Assembly (NCBI RefSeq): GCF_014397785.1
Contig: NZ_VZQQ01000014.1
Coordinates: 124,001-188,000, forward strand
Length of the DNA stretch: 64,000 nt
Source of the DNA: Paraburkholderia podalyriae
GTDB lineage: Bacteria > Pseudomonadota > Gammaproteobacteria > Burkholderiales > Burkholderiaceae
Reading direction: 5' to 3'
Of the stretch, positions 36,672-45,643 are shown in pieces (positions within the stretch are counted from its first letter, which is position 1; every line of letters starts with the position of its first letter). The notes beneath the pieces are model-generated. The model ran no database searches and had not been told where the DNA came from. It saw nothing but the letters and a program-made list of their open reading frames with translations. The translations under genes were made by a program, and so were the position numbers.

Positions 36672-38205
36672 ATGCATACGCCAACGATTCTTGAATTCTC
36701 TCGCAAACCGCAAAGCCTTGCGGAAGCGTTCGAAATCTACTGGACCGAACACCAAGTGAAGTCCCTGCCGGCACTGGACGATAGCGGTCGGTTGCTCTCG
36801 TATGGTGAGCTCTCAGATTGGACCGGGACGGTCGCAGCAAGCCTGCGGGCGCGAGGCGCCATGCAGGGCGAAGTGCTCGCGATTGCCATGGGACGCTCCA
36901 TTGAGGCAGTCGTGCTGTTGCTTGCCGCTATCCGGGCCGGCTTGTGTCCCTGCGTGTTTGAGCCGAAATTGCCGCCAGAGGAAATTGACGAGCGACTCGG
37001 TTTGGTTCGTGCGAAGTGGTTGACTTTTGATACCGAAAACAGCGACCTCGTGAAGTCTCTCAAGACGCCGGCCGTGACTGTTGATTTCTCGGTTCTTAGC
37101 GCTCCCACAAGCGTTGTGCCGGCCCGCACTGTCGACCCGCACTCACCGGCGCTATTGCTTTTCACTTCGGGGAGCACGGGGCGCCCGAAAGCAGTTCAAT
37201 TGACTCAAGCAGCACTTCTGAACAACGCGCTTGGCGTAATCGAACACACGGGGCTCTCGGTTCAAGACCGATTGCTGCATGTCATGCCCATCTACCATAC
37301 CAACGGCGTGAACAACCAGTTGTTCGCGCCTTTGCTAGCGGGCGCAGTCGTCATATTTTCTCAGCGTTCTCGGGCCGAAGATATGCCGGCGTTGATGGAG
37401 CGACACCACCCCACAATCATGACGGGCGTCCCGACGATGTACTCGCGGATGCTGTCTCAAACATTCAGTGCGACGTCGCTCGCTTCACTTCGATTCGTGC
37501 GCTGTGGCTCAGCGCCGATTACGGAAACTCTGCACCGGGAAGTCGAAGAGAAGCTCGGATGTCCGCTTTTGATTTCATATGGCTTATCGGAAGCCACCTG
37601 CACGAGCACGATGAATCCACCAGGCGCGCGTCGAATCGGCTCGGTCGGGACCGTGCTGCGAGGGCAATCCGTTCGGTTGCGGGAGGCTGACGGCACTATG
37701 ACAGGTGCCCCCGGGGGTTGAGGGCGAGATTTGCATCGCTGGCAAAAGCCTGATGACTGGCTATGTGGGCGCAGACGACACAACGGCACGCACGGTTAGC
37801 GGTGGGTGGCTTCGTAATGGCGACCTCGGACATTTCGACGATGATTGCTACCTGTATGTGACGGGGCGAATCAAGGACGTCATTATCCGTGGTGGCGAAA
37901 CTTTGTCACCGTTGCTTATTGAGAGCGTCATCGTGAGCGAAGCACACGTTCGCGCATGTTGTGTTGTAGGCGTGCCGGACGAAGATTTGGGCGAGGTTCC
38001 GGTCGCCGTCGTCGTCACAGAGAGCGGTGCCGACGTGCAGGCCGAGGACATCCTGGCTGCTGTTCGTCGCCGGTTGTCGAGGATTTACGTTCCCAAGGAC
38101 GTCTATTTCGTGAATGCTCTGCCCGAGACAGCCGTCGGCAAGGTTGACCGCAAATCTGTTTGCAGCCTTGTGCGAAGCGGCACGCTTCAGGTCGCCGCCG
38201 CGTAA
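36672..38205 (+). pseudogene. AMP-forming acyl-CoA ligase, one-base frameshift
   Basis: Acyl-adenylate-forming enzyme split at a G5 tract (37713-37717). The first part carries the P-loop 'LLFTSGSTGRPKAVQL' and 'ISYGLSEATCTST'; the second carries 'GWLRNGDLGHFDDDCYLYVT', 'GRIKDVIIRGGE' and the catalytic Lys 'ETAVGKVDRK'. Removing one G restores a single protein of about 510 residues. It starts five bases after subunit B stops, so it belongs to the operon and would activate a carboxylic acid for the transferase pathway. Either a recent pseudogene or a sequencing error. Confidence 0.88.
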
Positions 38206-39199
38206 ATGCGTTCGTGAAGGAATGCCATGACCGGAGAGATGCGAGGTGAGTCAAGAGCATGTAACGAATGGCGATTCGTTCAACACGTTCATCTTGGGGA
38301 TGAAAACGTTCGAAAGCGAGAAGTCCAGAAGCTTCGCGACAGCTTCTGCCGATATCCAGTAGGAGTCCTCCTCTTCTCCGGGCGTTAGTGCTTGCCGGTT
38401 GAAAGGTCGATGCGGCGGCGTCTCTCCTGCACGTAATGTGGCGACGAGCACCGTCCGGCGTGCAGTGGCGACTGCGCCGCTTGCGAGGAACTCCACTTTG
38501 GGTGATTAACCTTTCGGCGCACGGATATCTATGCAGGTCCAGATAATTTGATATAACTCTTCGGGCGGTCAGCTCTCGCTTTTGCGCGCAACATCGAAAA
38601 TTGAGCGATTGGGTAAAACGGATAGTGCCTTCCAACAATCGGGCCAATGATGGTCCACGTCGTACCCTAGCCCGGTAATGCCGACAAACGGTTTGCCCTC
38701 GCGGGGTAAGCCGTTTTCTACGGGAGCGCTGCGTTGCGCCTCGACTTGAAACCGCCTTGCTCGCGCGTCGGCAGTGGAAAACATGAATGATTTGACGGGC
38801 ACGTCGTTCAGATGTCTAAAAAGTAATTTCTGCGTCACCGCTCGTCCAGATTTCATTCTCCAGAATGGACACCGTTCGGAATCAAATCTTATCGATTCCG
38901 CCCCGCTCTGGAGGAGCATATGCAGCCCCAAGCTATTGCCGCTGCGCTTATTGCTGCAACGCGCGCCACGTCCGTATTTGCCGATGGCAACCACAACCGC
39001 CCGGAATCCCTCGTTTCGACCACGTTACCGTCCGCGACCCGCGCCAGCCCACCGACTTCCAATGCGACGGCCTCAACCGCCCAGCCACCGCAGCAAGGAA
39101 ACACCAGAGCGCTTTCGACGGTCTCTGCTGTCGCAACCACTCGCGTTGCTCCCCGCTCCCGCTACGTGTCTTGTCTCCCGCATCATTCAAGAGAAAATC
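38206..39199. other. Gap with one weak open frame
   Basis: About 1 kb. On the minus strand 38569-38784 encodes a 71-residue frame (MFSTADARARRFQVEAQRSA, later 'FVGITGLGYDVDHHWPDCW') that may be real but has no ribosome site or family. The rest shows nothing. Confidence 0.3.
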
Positions 39200-39508
39200 G
39201 TGTTTAAGTTAATTGCGTTGCTCGGCGCGGCAGCGTGCCTGGGTGGTTGCGCGGTCGCACCAGGATATGGAGACGCCCAGCCATACGATTCAGCGTACGG
39301 CTATCCCTTCTACGGGTCGGGGTACGATAGCTGCAGTATGTGGGGCGGCTGCGGTGGCTGGGGCGGCTATCGCTGGCACAGCGACCATTGGCACGGTGGA
39401 TGGCACGGCGGACATGAGGCCGGACATGGAGGTGGACACGGCGGTGGAGGTGGACACGGCGGTGGAGGCGGACATGGCGGTGGAGGCGGACATGGTGGCG
39501 GCCGCTGA
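39200..39508 (+). CDS. His/Gly-rich lipoprotein
   Basis: 102 residues from a GTG. A lipoprotein signal 'LIALLGAAACLGGC' with lipobox L-G-G-C is followed by a Tyr/Gly-rich part, a Trp/His segment ('WHSDHWHGGWHGGHEAGHGG') and a Gly-Gly-His repeat built of near-identical 18-base DNA units. Likely anchored in the outer membrane facing the periplasm. The many His residues suggest binding of Ni, Zn or Cu, by analogy with other His-rich tails; this is inference. Confidence 0.72.
   Translation: MFKLIALLGAAACLGGCAVAPGYGDAQPYDSAYGYPFYGSGYDSCSMWGGCGGWGGYRWHSDHWHGGWHGGHEAGHGGGHGGGGGHGGGGGHGGGGGHGGGR
39419..39502 (+). repeat. GGACA(T/C)GGCGGTGGAGG(C/T) tandem repeats
   Basis: Four to five imperfect units of 18 bases encode GHGGGG repeats at the C-terminus of the lipoprotein. 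Such repeats can change number by slippage without breaking frame because the unit is a multiple of three. Confidence 0.8.
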
Positions 39509-39659
39509 CATGCTCCCCTGGTCGCCGATGACGGACCGCGCTTACTACGAACACCGGTTGGCTGCGTGAGAGTTCCCCTGCCCGACACGTACTGTTGCCG
39601 TTGCCCTAGGCCCGTCGGATACGACGACCGAAACCTCCAACGGAAGGGGTGTCCAATTG

Positions 39660-40271
39660 ATGACTCGACGACTCGAGCAAGCTCGGCGCTTGCTCGCTCT
39701 TGCGCAGACTGGGCTCCACTATTCGACTGGGCCGTTCGATACCGAACGCTACCGCGAGATAGCGAACATCGCTCACGCGCAACTCGCGGAAATTGCCGAC
39801 ATGAGCACCCAGGAAGTCGCGGTACTCTTCTCCAAGGAAGAAGGGTACGCGAATCCCAAGGTCGACGTTCGATGCGCAGTGTTTGACGAAACGGGCCGCA
39901 TACTTCTTGTACGGGAAGCAGCAGAGGGACTGTGGTCGTTGCCCGGCGGATGGGCGGACGTGGGAGCGACGCCTGCCGAAAACGCTGCGCGAGAGGTTCG
40001 CGAAGAAAGCGGCTATATTGTGCACATCACTCGGCTGCTCGCAGTGTGGGACATGCAACGACACTCGCATCCACCATCGTTGTTTCACATCTGGAAACTG
40101 GTGTTCCTCGGCGAGATTGTAGCCTCGGGCGAGTTGGTGGGCGGCGAGACGGATGGCGCCGATTTCTTTGGGCTTGACGCTTTGCCGACGCTATCGCTGG
40201 GGCGTGTTTTGCCGGAACAGCTGCGTCGGCTGGATGAACTGCGTCGTTGCGGCGATGTCGAGTTCGACTAG
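39660..40271 (+). CDS. Nudix hydrolase with N-terminal helical domain
   Basis: 203 residues. The Nudix box is 'GGWADVGATPAENAAREVRE' followed by 'ESGY' (G-x5-E-x7-REVREE-x-G pattern). The N-terminal 60 residues ('LLALAQTGLHYSTGPFDTER') match the Nudix_N_2 helical domain found in hydrolases of ADP-ribose or related nucleotides. Start at the ATG at 39660; a TTG immediately before is not needed. AAGGGG lies about ten bases upstream. Cytoplasmic. It cleaves a nucleoside diphosphate linked to another group; the exact substrate is unknown. Confidence 0.9.
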   Translation: MTRRLEQARRLLALAQTGLHYSTGPFDTERYREIANIAHAQLAEIADMSTQEVAVLFSKEEGYANPKVDVRCAVFDETGRILLVREAAEGLWSLPGGWADVGATPAENAAREVREESGYIVHITRLLAVWDMQRHSHPPSLFHIWKLVFLGEIVASGELVGGETDGADFFGLDALPTLSLGRVLPEQLRRLDELRRCGDVEFD

Positions 40272-40426
40272 ACATGTGAGTCGGCTGTCCTGGCGAGGGG
40301 CAAAGTCGTTGGCGACCACGGCAGCACAGGCCTGCTCTCAACGCCTTGTTCGTGTCGGCTCGCTATGTTTTAACGACTCTTTGTCAGCAAAACTTCCCGC
40401 CGTATGCACCTTCGCCCTGACAAAGA

Positions 40427-40792
40427 ATGAATATCGAAGACGTCTACCGGGAGGCGACGAGCATGCATCGCCACTACGACACACTCTCGCTGACTGCGGT
40501 GACCCACAACATTTGTCACGCTCGCCGGAACTCCAGCGGTCTATTGGAGCAATTCCTGGCTACACCGGAGCGCCCCCCGGTTTGGATAGTTGGCGGCCTG
40601 CTTATGTGGCTAGCTTTCAGTATTTACCAACAACTCGATGGTCACGCCGGATTTGCATTGAAGTTTGCCGAGTTTGCTGAATGCAATACGAGCGCGACAC
40701 TCACCGATGTCTCGCGCGACATGCACCACTTCGACGAGACGCAACTCACCCAGTTCGTGCGCAAGGTTCACGCTACCGTTCGGAGTAACTAG
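40427..40792 (+). CDS. Hypothetical protein with one possible membrane segment
   Basis: 121 residues. A hydrophobic stretch 'PPVWIVGGLLMWLAFSIYQQ' (about residues 49-68) may be a membrane helix; the C-terminal part is soluble and contains 'CNTSATLTDVSRDMHHFDE'. No ribosome site visible. Its stop is two bases before the start of the rhomboid gene, suggesting co-translation and perhaps a functional relation to the protease. Confidence 0.5.
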   Translation: MNIEDVYREATSMHRHYDTLSLTAVTHNICHARRNSSGLLEQFLATPERPPVWIVGGLLMWLAFSIYQQLDGHAGFALKFAEFAECNTSATLTDVSRDMHHFDETQLTQFVRKVHATVRSN

Positions 40793-40794
40793 TA

Positions 40795-41415
40795 ATGGCG
40801 CAAGACTCGATACGGCTCGCCGGCGCGACTTCCGCCGGGGGCTCGCTCCTCGCACAGCTCAGGGCGCGCGTCCTGCTTCTGGCTGCCTTTGTCGGCTCCA
40901 TGTGGCTGGTCTTTTTCCTGTCCGCTGCACTGCCGTTCCTGCATCTGAACCGGCACGGCGTAGTGCCGCGCACGCTTGGCGGGCTACAGGGCATCCTGTT
41001 TGCCCCGTGGCTGCACGCAAGCCTGGTGCACCTGATAGCCAACACGAGCGGCCTCCTTATTCTCGGCTGGCTGTGCATGTGGCCGCGCATCGACAACTTC
41101 TGGCAAGCGACCATCGGGGCGATGCTGGGCGCGGGACTGTGCGCCTGGGGGTTTGGTGCGCCCTACACGGCGCACATCGGCGCAAGCGGCCTGGTGTTCG
41201 GCTACGCCGGCTACCTGGTCGCCCGGGGCTTCTACACCCGGCACATTCTCGCAATGCTGGTGGCACTCTTCGTCGCGGGCAGCTACGGGCTGACGATGCT
41301 GTTCGGCCCGATGCCGCTCTACCCTGGTGTATCGTGGCAAAGCCATCTCGGCGGTGCGCTGGGTGGCATCCTTGCCGCGCGCGCGACGGCGCGGAGCCGT
41401 GCACGACTCTTATGA
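40795..41415 (+). CDS. Rhomboid family intramembrane serine protease
   Basis: 206 residues with about six membrane helices. The rhomboid signatures are present: 'WLHASLVHLIANTSGLLILG' (H-x4-H-x3-N), catalytic Ser in 'HIGASGLVFGYAGYL' and catalytic His in 'WQSHLGGALGGILAA'. These enzymes cut transmembrane substrates in the inner membrane. GGAG lies nine bases before the ATG. Possibly translated with the upstream gene at 40427. Substrate unknown. Confidence 0.92.
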   Translation: MAQDSIRLAGATSAGGSLLAQLRARVLLLAAFVGSMWLVFFLSAALPFLHLNRHGVVPRTLGGLQGILFAPWLHASLVHLIANTSGLLILGWLCMWPRIDNFWQATIGAMLGAGLCAWGFGAPYTAHIGASGLVFGYAGYLVARGFYTRHILAMLVALFVAGSYGLTMLFGPMPLYPGVSWQSHLGGALGGILAARATARSRARLL

Positions 41416-41447
41416 CGCAGCAATCTCGGTCGCATTCACACATTGAG

Positions 41448-41491
41448 CGCAGCCATCTTGCTTTTCGTGCATCTAGCTCAACATATTGCCC
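41448..41491 (+). repeat. 44-bp dispersed repeat, copy 2
   Basis: Matches 8337-8380 on the opposite strand with three mismatches. It lies between the rhomboid gene and the hypothetical gene at 41519, directly ahead of that gene's start. Confidence 0.7.
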
Positions 41492-41518
41492 GTGTACCAC
41501 GCAACCAGATAACTGAAC

Positions 41519-41992
41519 GTGAACCGCAAAATTCGCTCTCAAAAACACGGCCGCCCGGCTATGTCATCTTTACTGCGCGCGCTGACTCACAGCCACGCTT
41601 CGCTCGAGTCCGTGACGCAGGCGATGCTTCTGCGGTGCTACATTGCACTGGATGCTTTCCGACGGGGACACGGCTCACGCGACCTGTTTTCAACGCTTGG
41701 TCGAACCCTGCTGATTGCGGAAGAACTCGGACGGCTCGGTCATCGGGCAAGCGCGGCGGGCGACATTGAATCGGCACAAGCCGCACTCATGCGTATCAAC
41801 GCCGAAGAGCGCGCAAGCGGTGGGTGGCGTGTCTGTGATGCAGATTACTTGCCATTATCCACCGCTCTTGCTGTATTCAGTGAGCAACTCAACGCTGCTT
41901 CCCTCAACGACATCGCGAAAGCTGAGGCCCGGGTACTTGAGGGTCTTCTTGGTTCGGAGCGGGCGACGCGACAGGTTAAAGAGCTGGCCTGA
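41519..41992 (+). CDS. Conserved hypothetical protein, paralogue of the gene at 877
   Basis: 157 residues from a GTG. Shares 'ALDAFRRGHGSRDLFSTLGR', 'EELGRLGHRASAAGDIESAQ' and 'SLNDIAKAEARVLEGLL' with the gene at 877-1338. All-helical, basic N-terminus, no membrane segment. An ATG near residue 15 is a possible start. The 44-base repeat lies immediately upstream. Confidence 0.7.
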   Translation: MNRKIRSQKHGRPAMSSLLRALTHSHASLESVTQAMLLRCYIALDAFRRGHGSRDLFSTLGRTLLIAEELGRLGHRASAAGDIESAQAALMRINAEERASGGWRVCDADYLPLSTALAVFSEQLNAASLNDIAKAEARVLEGLLGSERATRQVKELA

Positions 41993-42197
41993 AGGCTTTT
42001 CATCGCCAGGCTTGCCGCCGTCGAATGCCGTCGCACCGTAGTGAGGCTTTCGGCCCGGACGAGAAGTGTCGTGCGTCATACTCACGCGCGAGCTGGTCCT
42101 TCAGAAGGAAATGGCGGGCGCTCAACCAGAACCGGTTCACTCACAAAACGACGCGCTATCCAATTGCTACGCCGACGTCGTGCGTCGCAAATAAAAA

Positions 42198-42226
42198 CGC
42201 CCCTCGGATTTTGGTCGCGAGGGGCG
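42198..42226 (-). terminator. Rho-independent terminator of the HU gene
   Basis: On the minus strand: CGCCCCTCG, an 11-base loop, CGAGGGGCG, then TTTTTAT. It lies 24 bases after the HU stop codon, in the right orientation. Confidence 0.92.
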
Positions 42227-42249
42227 CTATCACGTCAGAGCACTTTCGC

Positions 42250-42729
42250 TTACAGTGCGGCGTCCTTCAGCTTCTTCAGCGGGCGCACCTTAAGCCGCAC
42301 CGAAGCGGGCTTCGCCGCGAACCATTTGTCTTCACCCGTGAACGGGTCCTTGCCGAAGCGCTTTTTCTTGGCGGGTACGTCTTGCGCGACAACCTTCAGC
42401 AGGCCGGGGAGCGTGAACTCTTTCGCGCCCTTCTTGTGAATCGATGCGAGCACCGTTTCTTCAAGCGCCGCCATCAACGCCTTTGCCGCCTTGGGTTCGA
42501 CGCCTGAGCGCTCTGCCAGATGAATCGTCAGCGATGCCTTCGTGAAAGAGTCCTTGATAGGTTTCAGGGGAGCAGCCGCAGCAGACTTCTTCGCAACCGG
42601 TGCAGCAGCTTTCTTGCTGGCCGGTGCTGCCGCTTTCTTCGTAACCGGAGCGGCGGCTTTCTTCGTTGCCGGAGCGGCGGCTTTCTTCGTAGCCGGAGCG
42701 GCGGCTTTCTTCGTAGCTGTTGTTGCCAT
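42250..42729 (-). CDS. HU-family DNA-binding protein with Lys/Ala repeat tail at the N-terminus
   Basis: 159 residues, against about 90 for ordinary HU. Residues 1-55 are six near-repeats of KKAAAPAT/V, resembling histone H1 tails. The HU fold follows from 'SFTKASLTIHLAERSGVEPK' to 'LKVVAQDVPAKKKRFGKDPF', where the family's DNA-binding arm has 'GRNPxTG'; here it is changed to 'GKDPFTG'. AGGAA precedes the ATG at 42729. The N-terminal tail probably adds non-specific DNA compaction. Strong terminator downstream; expressed alone. Confidence 0.9.
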   Translation of the reverse strand: MATTATKKAAAPATKKAAAPATKKAAAPVTKKAAAPASKKAAAPVAKKSAAAAPLKPIKDSFTKASLTIHLAERSGVEPKAAKALMAALEETVLASIHKKGAKEFTLPGLLKVVAQDVPAKKKRFGKDPFTGEDKWFAAKPASVRLKVRPLKKLKDAAL

Positions 42730-43401
42730 AAATTCCTCGTGTCTAGTCAAAGTTTGCCCAAGACCTTTGCCTTTGCACCGTCACCGACTAACGCATAGGT
42801 ACAAATCCTCGGGTTGGGCGCCAGCGTAACAACACCGGCATGAAGACGCAACGTCTGAGGCCCTGAACCAAGGGATTTTTGGCGTAGAAGTTAATAAAGC
42901 GGTGACCTGTACTTTGCTTTAGGGACATTCGGCCAGTGAAATCCTACGGACCGTGGCTTCGAGTGGGACCTTAGTGATGGCCGAACCATCGAACCGACCT
43001 GCTCTCTGGCAGTCAGATGTCACCTGCGGCGCGCTTTAGCTTGACGTTTCGACACGGCTTCTTATCCTTGAAATAGCGTGGCTGTGTTTGCCCGCCCGCC
43101 AACGCGGCAGACACGATGGAGACGGAAATGACGGCGACGGACGAAATCACGGTATAAACGTTCGGGCTGTCCGGCTTCCCATGCCCGTCCCACCCCATAC
43201 TTCCAGCGGCGCCTTCGATTGCTCCGGCTGCTTCGCCACCGCAATAGACGCTTGCGAGTTGGACCACCTCATGCCCGACGTGATGAAGGTTGGTGGCGTA
43301 ACCGGCTGGACGCGAGTCGCTGCGATGGCGCAGGGGAACGGACCAACCGAACGCCGCTCGACCGTTATCGATGGACGGAGTCCTATCGAGGGAGGATGAG
43401 C
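42730..43401. other. Gap with one weak open frame
   Basis: On the minus strand 43013-43267 could encode an 84-residue protein with one membrane helix ('VYTVISSVAVISVSIVSAAL'), from a GTG. Support is poor, with no ribosome site. Nothing else is seen. Confidence 0.3.
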
Positions 43402-43992
43402 ATGTGGCAGTTAATCGCGGGGGTGCTGCTGTTGGTGTTCGTGTCGTGCGACACCCTTGCAGCGCCGGTGGCCCCAGAAGAGGACGACACTAGCATCGGT
43501 CCGGCGAAGTGCGCGGAGTTCCAGCGCGACACCGTCGCCCAAAGCGTCCGCAGCGCCCAGTTCATCGACGAGCATGTCGAGATTGTCCCGCCGCAGGAGC
43601 AGAAGTACCTGGAGACGGAGAGCGCGGCGGGCACGCTTTCGGGCGCCAGTCGACACCGTTTTCTGTTCGTGATTCACCATCCTTTGTACAACGCGTGGCG
43701 CTTGCACAATTCGCTGCGGGAACTTATCCATTCGCTCCAGTCGATTGACGAACCTTCGCCGGGCGCGAACCCTGACACGCATCGGGTAAAGAAAGCAGCT
43801 TTTGCGCTCGTCTCAGTTGCGCGAACAGGTGTTCTGTTCGAAGCTTACTCGCGCGAGGACAGAGCGCGACCGGCGCCGGTTATGGATGACGCGACTTTCC
43901 GGGTGGCCTCAGTCTCACTGGCTGAAATGGCGCCAGCCCTCGCTTGGTTCATCAGTTGCACCGTGGATGCCATGGAAAGCCGGAAGAAGTAA
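43402..43992 (+). CDS. Exported hypothetical protein
   Basis: 196 residues. Starts MWQLIAGVLLLVFVSCDTLA, a signal peptide cleaved near 'AAP' or possibly a lipoprotein (Cys 16, but the box V-F-V-S-C is not typical). The mature part is helical and contains 'SGASRHRFLFVIHHPLYNAW' and 'HRVKKAAFALVSVARTGVLF'. GGAGG is six bases before this ATG; an ATG two codons earlier would touch it. Periplasmic. No family recognised. Confidence 0.65.
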   Translation: MWQLIAGVLLLVFVSCDTLAAPVAPEEDDTSIGPAKCAEFQRDTVAQSVRSAQFIDEHVEIVPPQEQKYLETESAAGTLSGASRHRFLFVIHHPLYNAWRLHNSLRELIHSLQSIDEPSPGANPDTHRVKKAAFALVSVARTGVLFEAYSREDRARPAPVMDDATFRVASVSLAEMAPALAWFISCTVDAMESRKK

Positions 43993-44285
43993 CGAACCCA
44001 ACGAGTCGGCCGTCCGACCCGCCGCGAGCCCGGGTCCCTATCTATAAGGAAAGCGAGTACACGGCGCTGGACGACGCAGTCGCCGAGCTGCGCGAACGGC
44101 CGCTCAGAGAGGAACTCAAGGTCTGTACGACGTACGACATTCAGACCGCCTGCAGCCGTCTGATAGGCGACGAAGTCGCAGCACTGAACTGGGCGCTGCG
44201 ACTGTCGCAGACCAAGGCACTTCAGCACGCTGAAGACGGCTACCGCCAGCCCCGACAGTTAAACCGCCCTACCTACAGCTTCTAA
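43944..44285 (+). CDS. Hypothetical protein overlapping its neighbour
   Basis: Up to 113 residues; the likely folded part starts 'RVPIYKESEYTALDDAVAEL' and ends 'QPRQLNRPTYSF'. It overlaps the end of 43402-43992 in another frame. The only starts are TTG or internal codons, so the true start is unclear. Helical composition and amino acid use look like a real protein, but no family is recognised. Confidence 0.4.
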   Translation: MVHQLHRGCHGKPEEVTNPTSRPSDPPRARVPIYKESEYTALDDAVAELRERPLREELKVCTTYDIQTACSRLIGDEVAALNWALRLSQTKALQHAEDGYRQPRQLNRPTYSF

Positions 44286-44347
44286 AAAAGAGTCTTCTGG
44301 ATATTAAGGGAGGCTCTTTTCCTATAAAGAATAAGGAAGCGAGCTCC

Positions 44348-44608
44348 TTGAGGAACAAGCGGAAGGCCTCCCCAACGTCGGAAGCCTCGCTCGTTCGCCA
44401 AGGCAGTGCCGCCGACGTAGCGGTTCCGCAGCCGGTTGCGACGCAGGCCTCTTCGCCTACGGTCGCTTCTGCTGCTTCGAGTCCGAGCGACTCCCGCAGT
44501 ACGACCGGCATGAGCGCGGGTCTGATGACAGTCTTGCTTGTTGCGATTGGATGCGGCGCGCTCGTCAGACGTCGAAAAAAGAGTGATGGCGCGCCGAGAA
44601 ACCACTAA
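44348..44608 (+). CDS. Possible small membrane-anchored protein
   Basis: 86 residues from a TTG. The first 50 are Ser/Ala/Pro-rich and disordered; a membrane helix 'SAGLMTVLLVAIGCGALVRR' (about 56-75) and a basic tail follow, a tail-anchor style layout. The start is weak. It may be a real short membrane protein or a chance frame. Confidence 0.35.
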   Translation: MRNKRKASPTSEASLVRQGSAADVAVPQPVATQASSPTVASAASSPSDSRSTTGMSAGLMTVLLVAIGCGALVRRRKKSDGAPRNH

Positions 44609-44703
44609 GGAATGTTCGGTTATCTATTCGGCCATCCAACTAGAAGTAGCGCACTGCATCTTGCGCATGGCATAGTGCCGGCATCTCAACTACGGAGGTG
44701 CGA

Positions 44704-45555
44704 ATGACGCCCCTGGAATCCTTGCAAGCAAAAATCCAAAAACTGCAGAACCAAGCAGACGCACTCATCGCGAAGAAGTCGAGCGCTGTTATCGAAAAGA
44801 TTCGCGAGTTGATGTCAACGCACGGCCTGACGACAGCTGACCTTGACGCGCATGTTGGCGACAAGAAACGCGGACCGAAAGCCGCAGCTAAATCTGCGGT
44901 CATCGCCAAGCCGTCCGCAGCGAAATATCAGGACCCGAAGACAGGGGCTACATGGTCCGGACACGGACGCGCTCCGGGTTGGATTGCGAACGCGAAAGAC
45001 CGCAGCAAATTCCTGATTGAGGGTGGTGCCGATGCAGTCGTCGCTGCAGGCGTGGCAAGTGCGAAGAAGGCCAAGCCTGCGGGCAAGAAGGTCTCGTCGT
45101 CAGTCAGCGCCGCGCCTGGCACGGGTCAGCCGAAAGGTCCGCAGCCGGCTAAGTATCGCGACGCGAAGTCCGGTGCGACTTGGAGCGGTCGTGGGCCGGC
45201 GCCGGCGTGGCTGTCTGGCGCTAAAGACAGGGCGAAGTCTCTGATTGATGGTGCGGGTGCCGACGCTGCGAAACCTGTGACGAGCAAGCCGAAGGCAGGT
45301 TTCAAGACGCCTGCCGCGAAGAAGGTTGTTGGCAACAAAATTTCGGCAGAGAAGAAGGTAGTCGTTCCCAAGAAGGCCGTCGCGACCAAGTCTCCTGCCA
45401 GCAAAAAGGTTGCAGCGAAGAAGGCAGTCGCCTCGCCGACGAAGCGTCCGGTCGTGACGAAGGTGGCTGCCAAGAAGACTGTTGCGGTCAAAGTGGTTGC
45501 TGCGAATGCCGATTCTAGCGCCGTGCCGAAAGCTTCGGTTGAATTGAGCGCGTAA
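44704..45555 (+). CDS. H-NS-family protein with two DNA-binding domains and a histone-H1-like tail
   Basis: 283 residues, much longer than the usual 95-135. N-terminal oligomerisation helices (1-45, 'LESLQAKIQKLQNQADALI'). A first H-NS C-terminal domain at about 74-97 ('YQDPKTGATWSGHGRAPGW') and a second at about 150-172 ('YRDAKSGATWSGRGPAPAW'), each with the T-W-x-G-x-G-x-x-P-x-W core. A Lys/Ala/Val tail (about 190-270, 'KKVAAKKAVASPTKRP') resembles H1. GGAGG five bases before ATG. Likely a nucleoid silencer that binds AT-rich acquired DNA with extra avidity. Confidence 0.9.
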   Translation: MTPLESLQAKIQKLQNQADALIAKKSSAVIEKIRELMSTHGLTTADLDAHVGDKKRGPKAAAKSAVIAKPSAAKYQDPKTGATWSGHGRAPGWIANAKDRSKFLIEGGADAVVAAGVASAKKAKPAGKKVSSSVSAAPGTGQPKGPQPAKYRDAKSGATWSGRGPAPAWLSGAKDRAKSLIDGAGADAAKPVTSKPKAGFKTPAAKKVVGNKISAEKKVVVPKKAVATKSPASKKVAAKKAVASPTKRPVVTKVAAKKTVAVKVVAANADSSAVPKASVELSA

Positions 45556-45643
45556 CCGAGCGCTTGGCAAGTGACGCCAGAGGGACCCGCTTATCCAGCT
45601 GGTATCAGGTCGCCCCGTAGTTGAAGACTCGCGTGACCGAGAC

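Noticed and set aside
38251..38496. Minus-strand 81-residue frame downstream of the acyl-CoA ligase
   Set aside because: The C-terminal half looks protein-like, but no ribosome site, paralogue or family supports it.
39200..39508. Interpretation of the Gly/His repeats as a secreted fibre or silk-like protein
   Set aside because: The lipobox and short length favour a lipoprotein.
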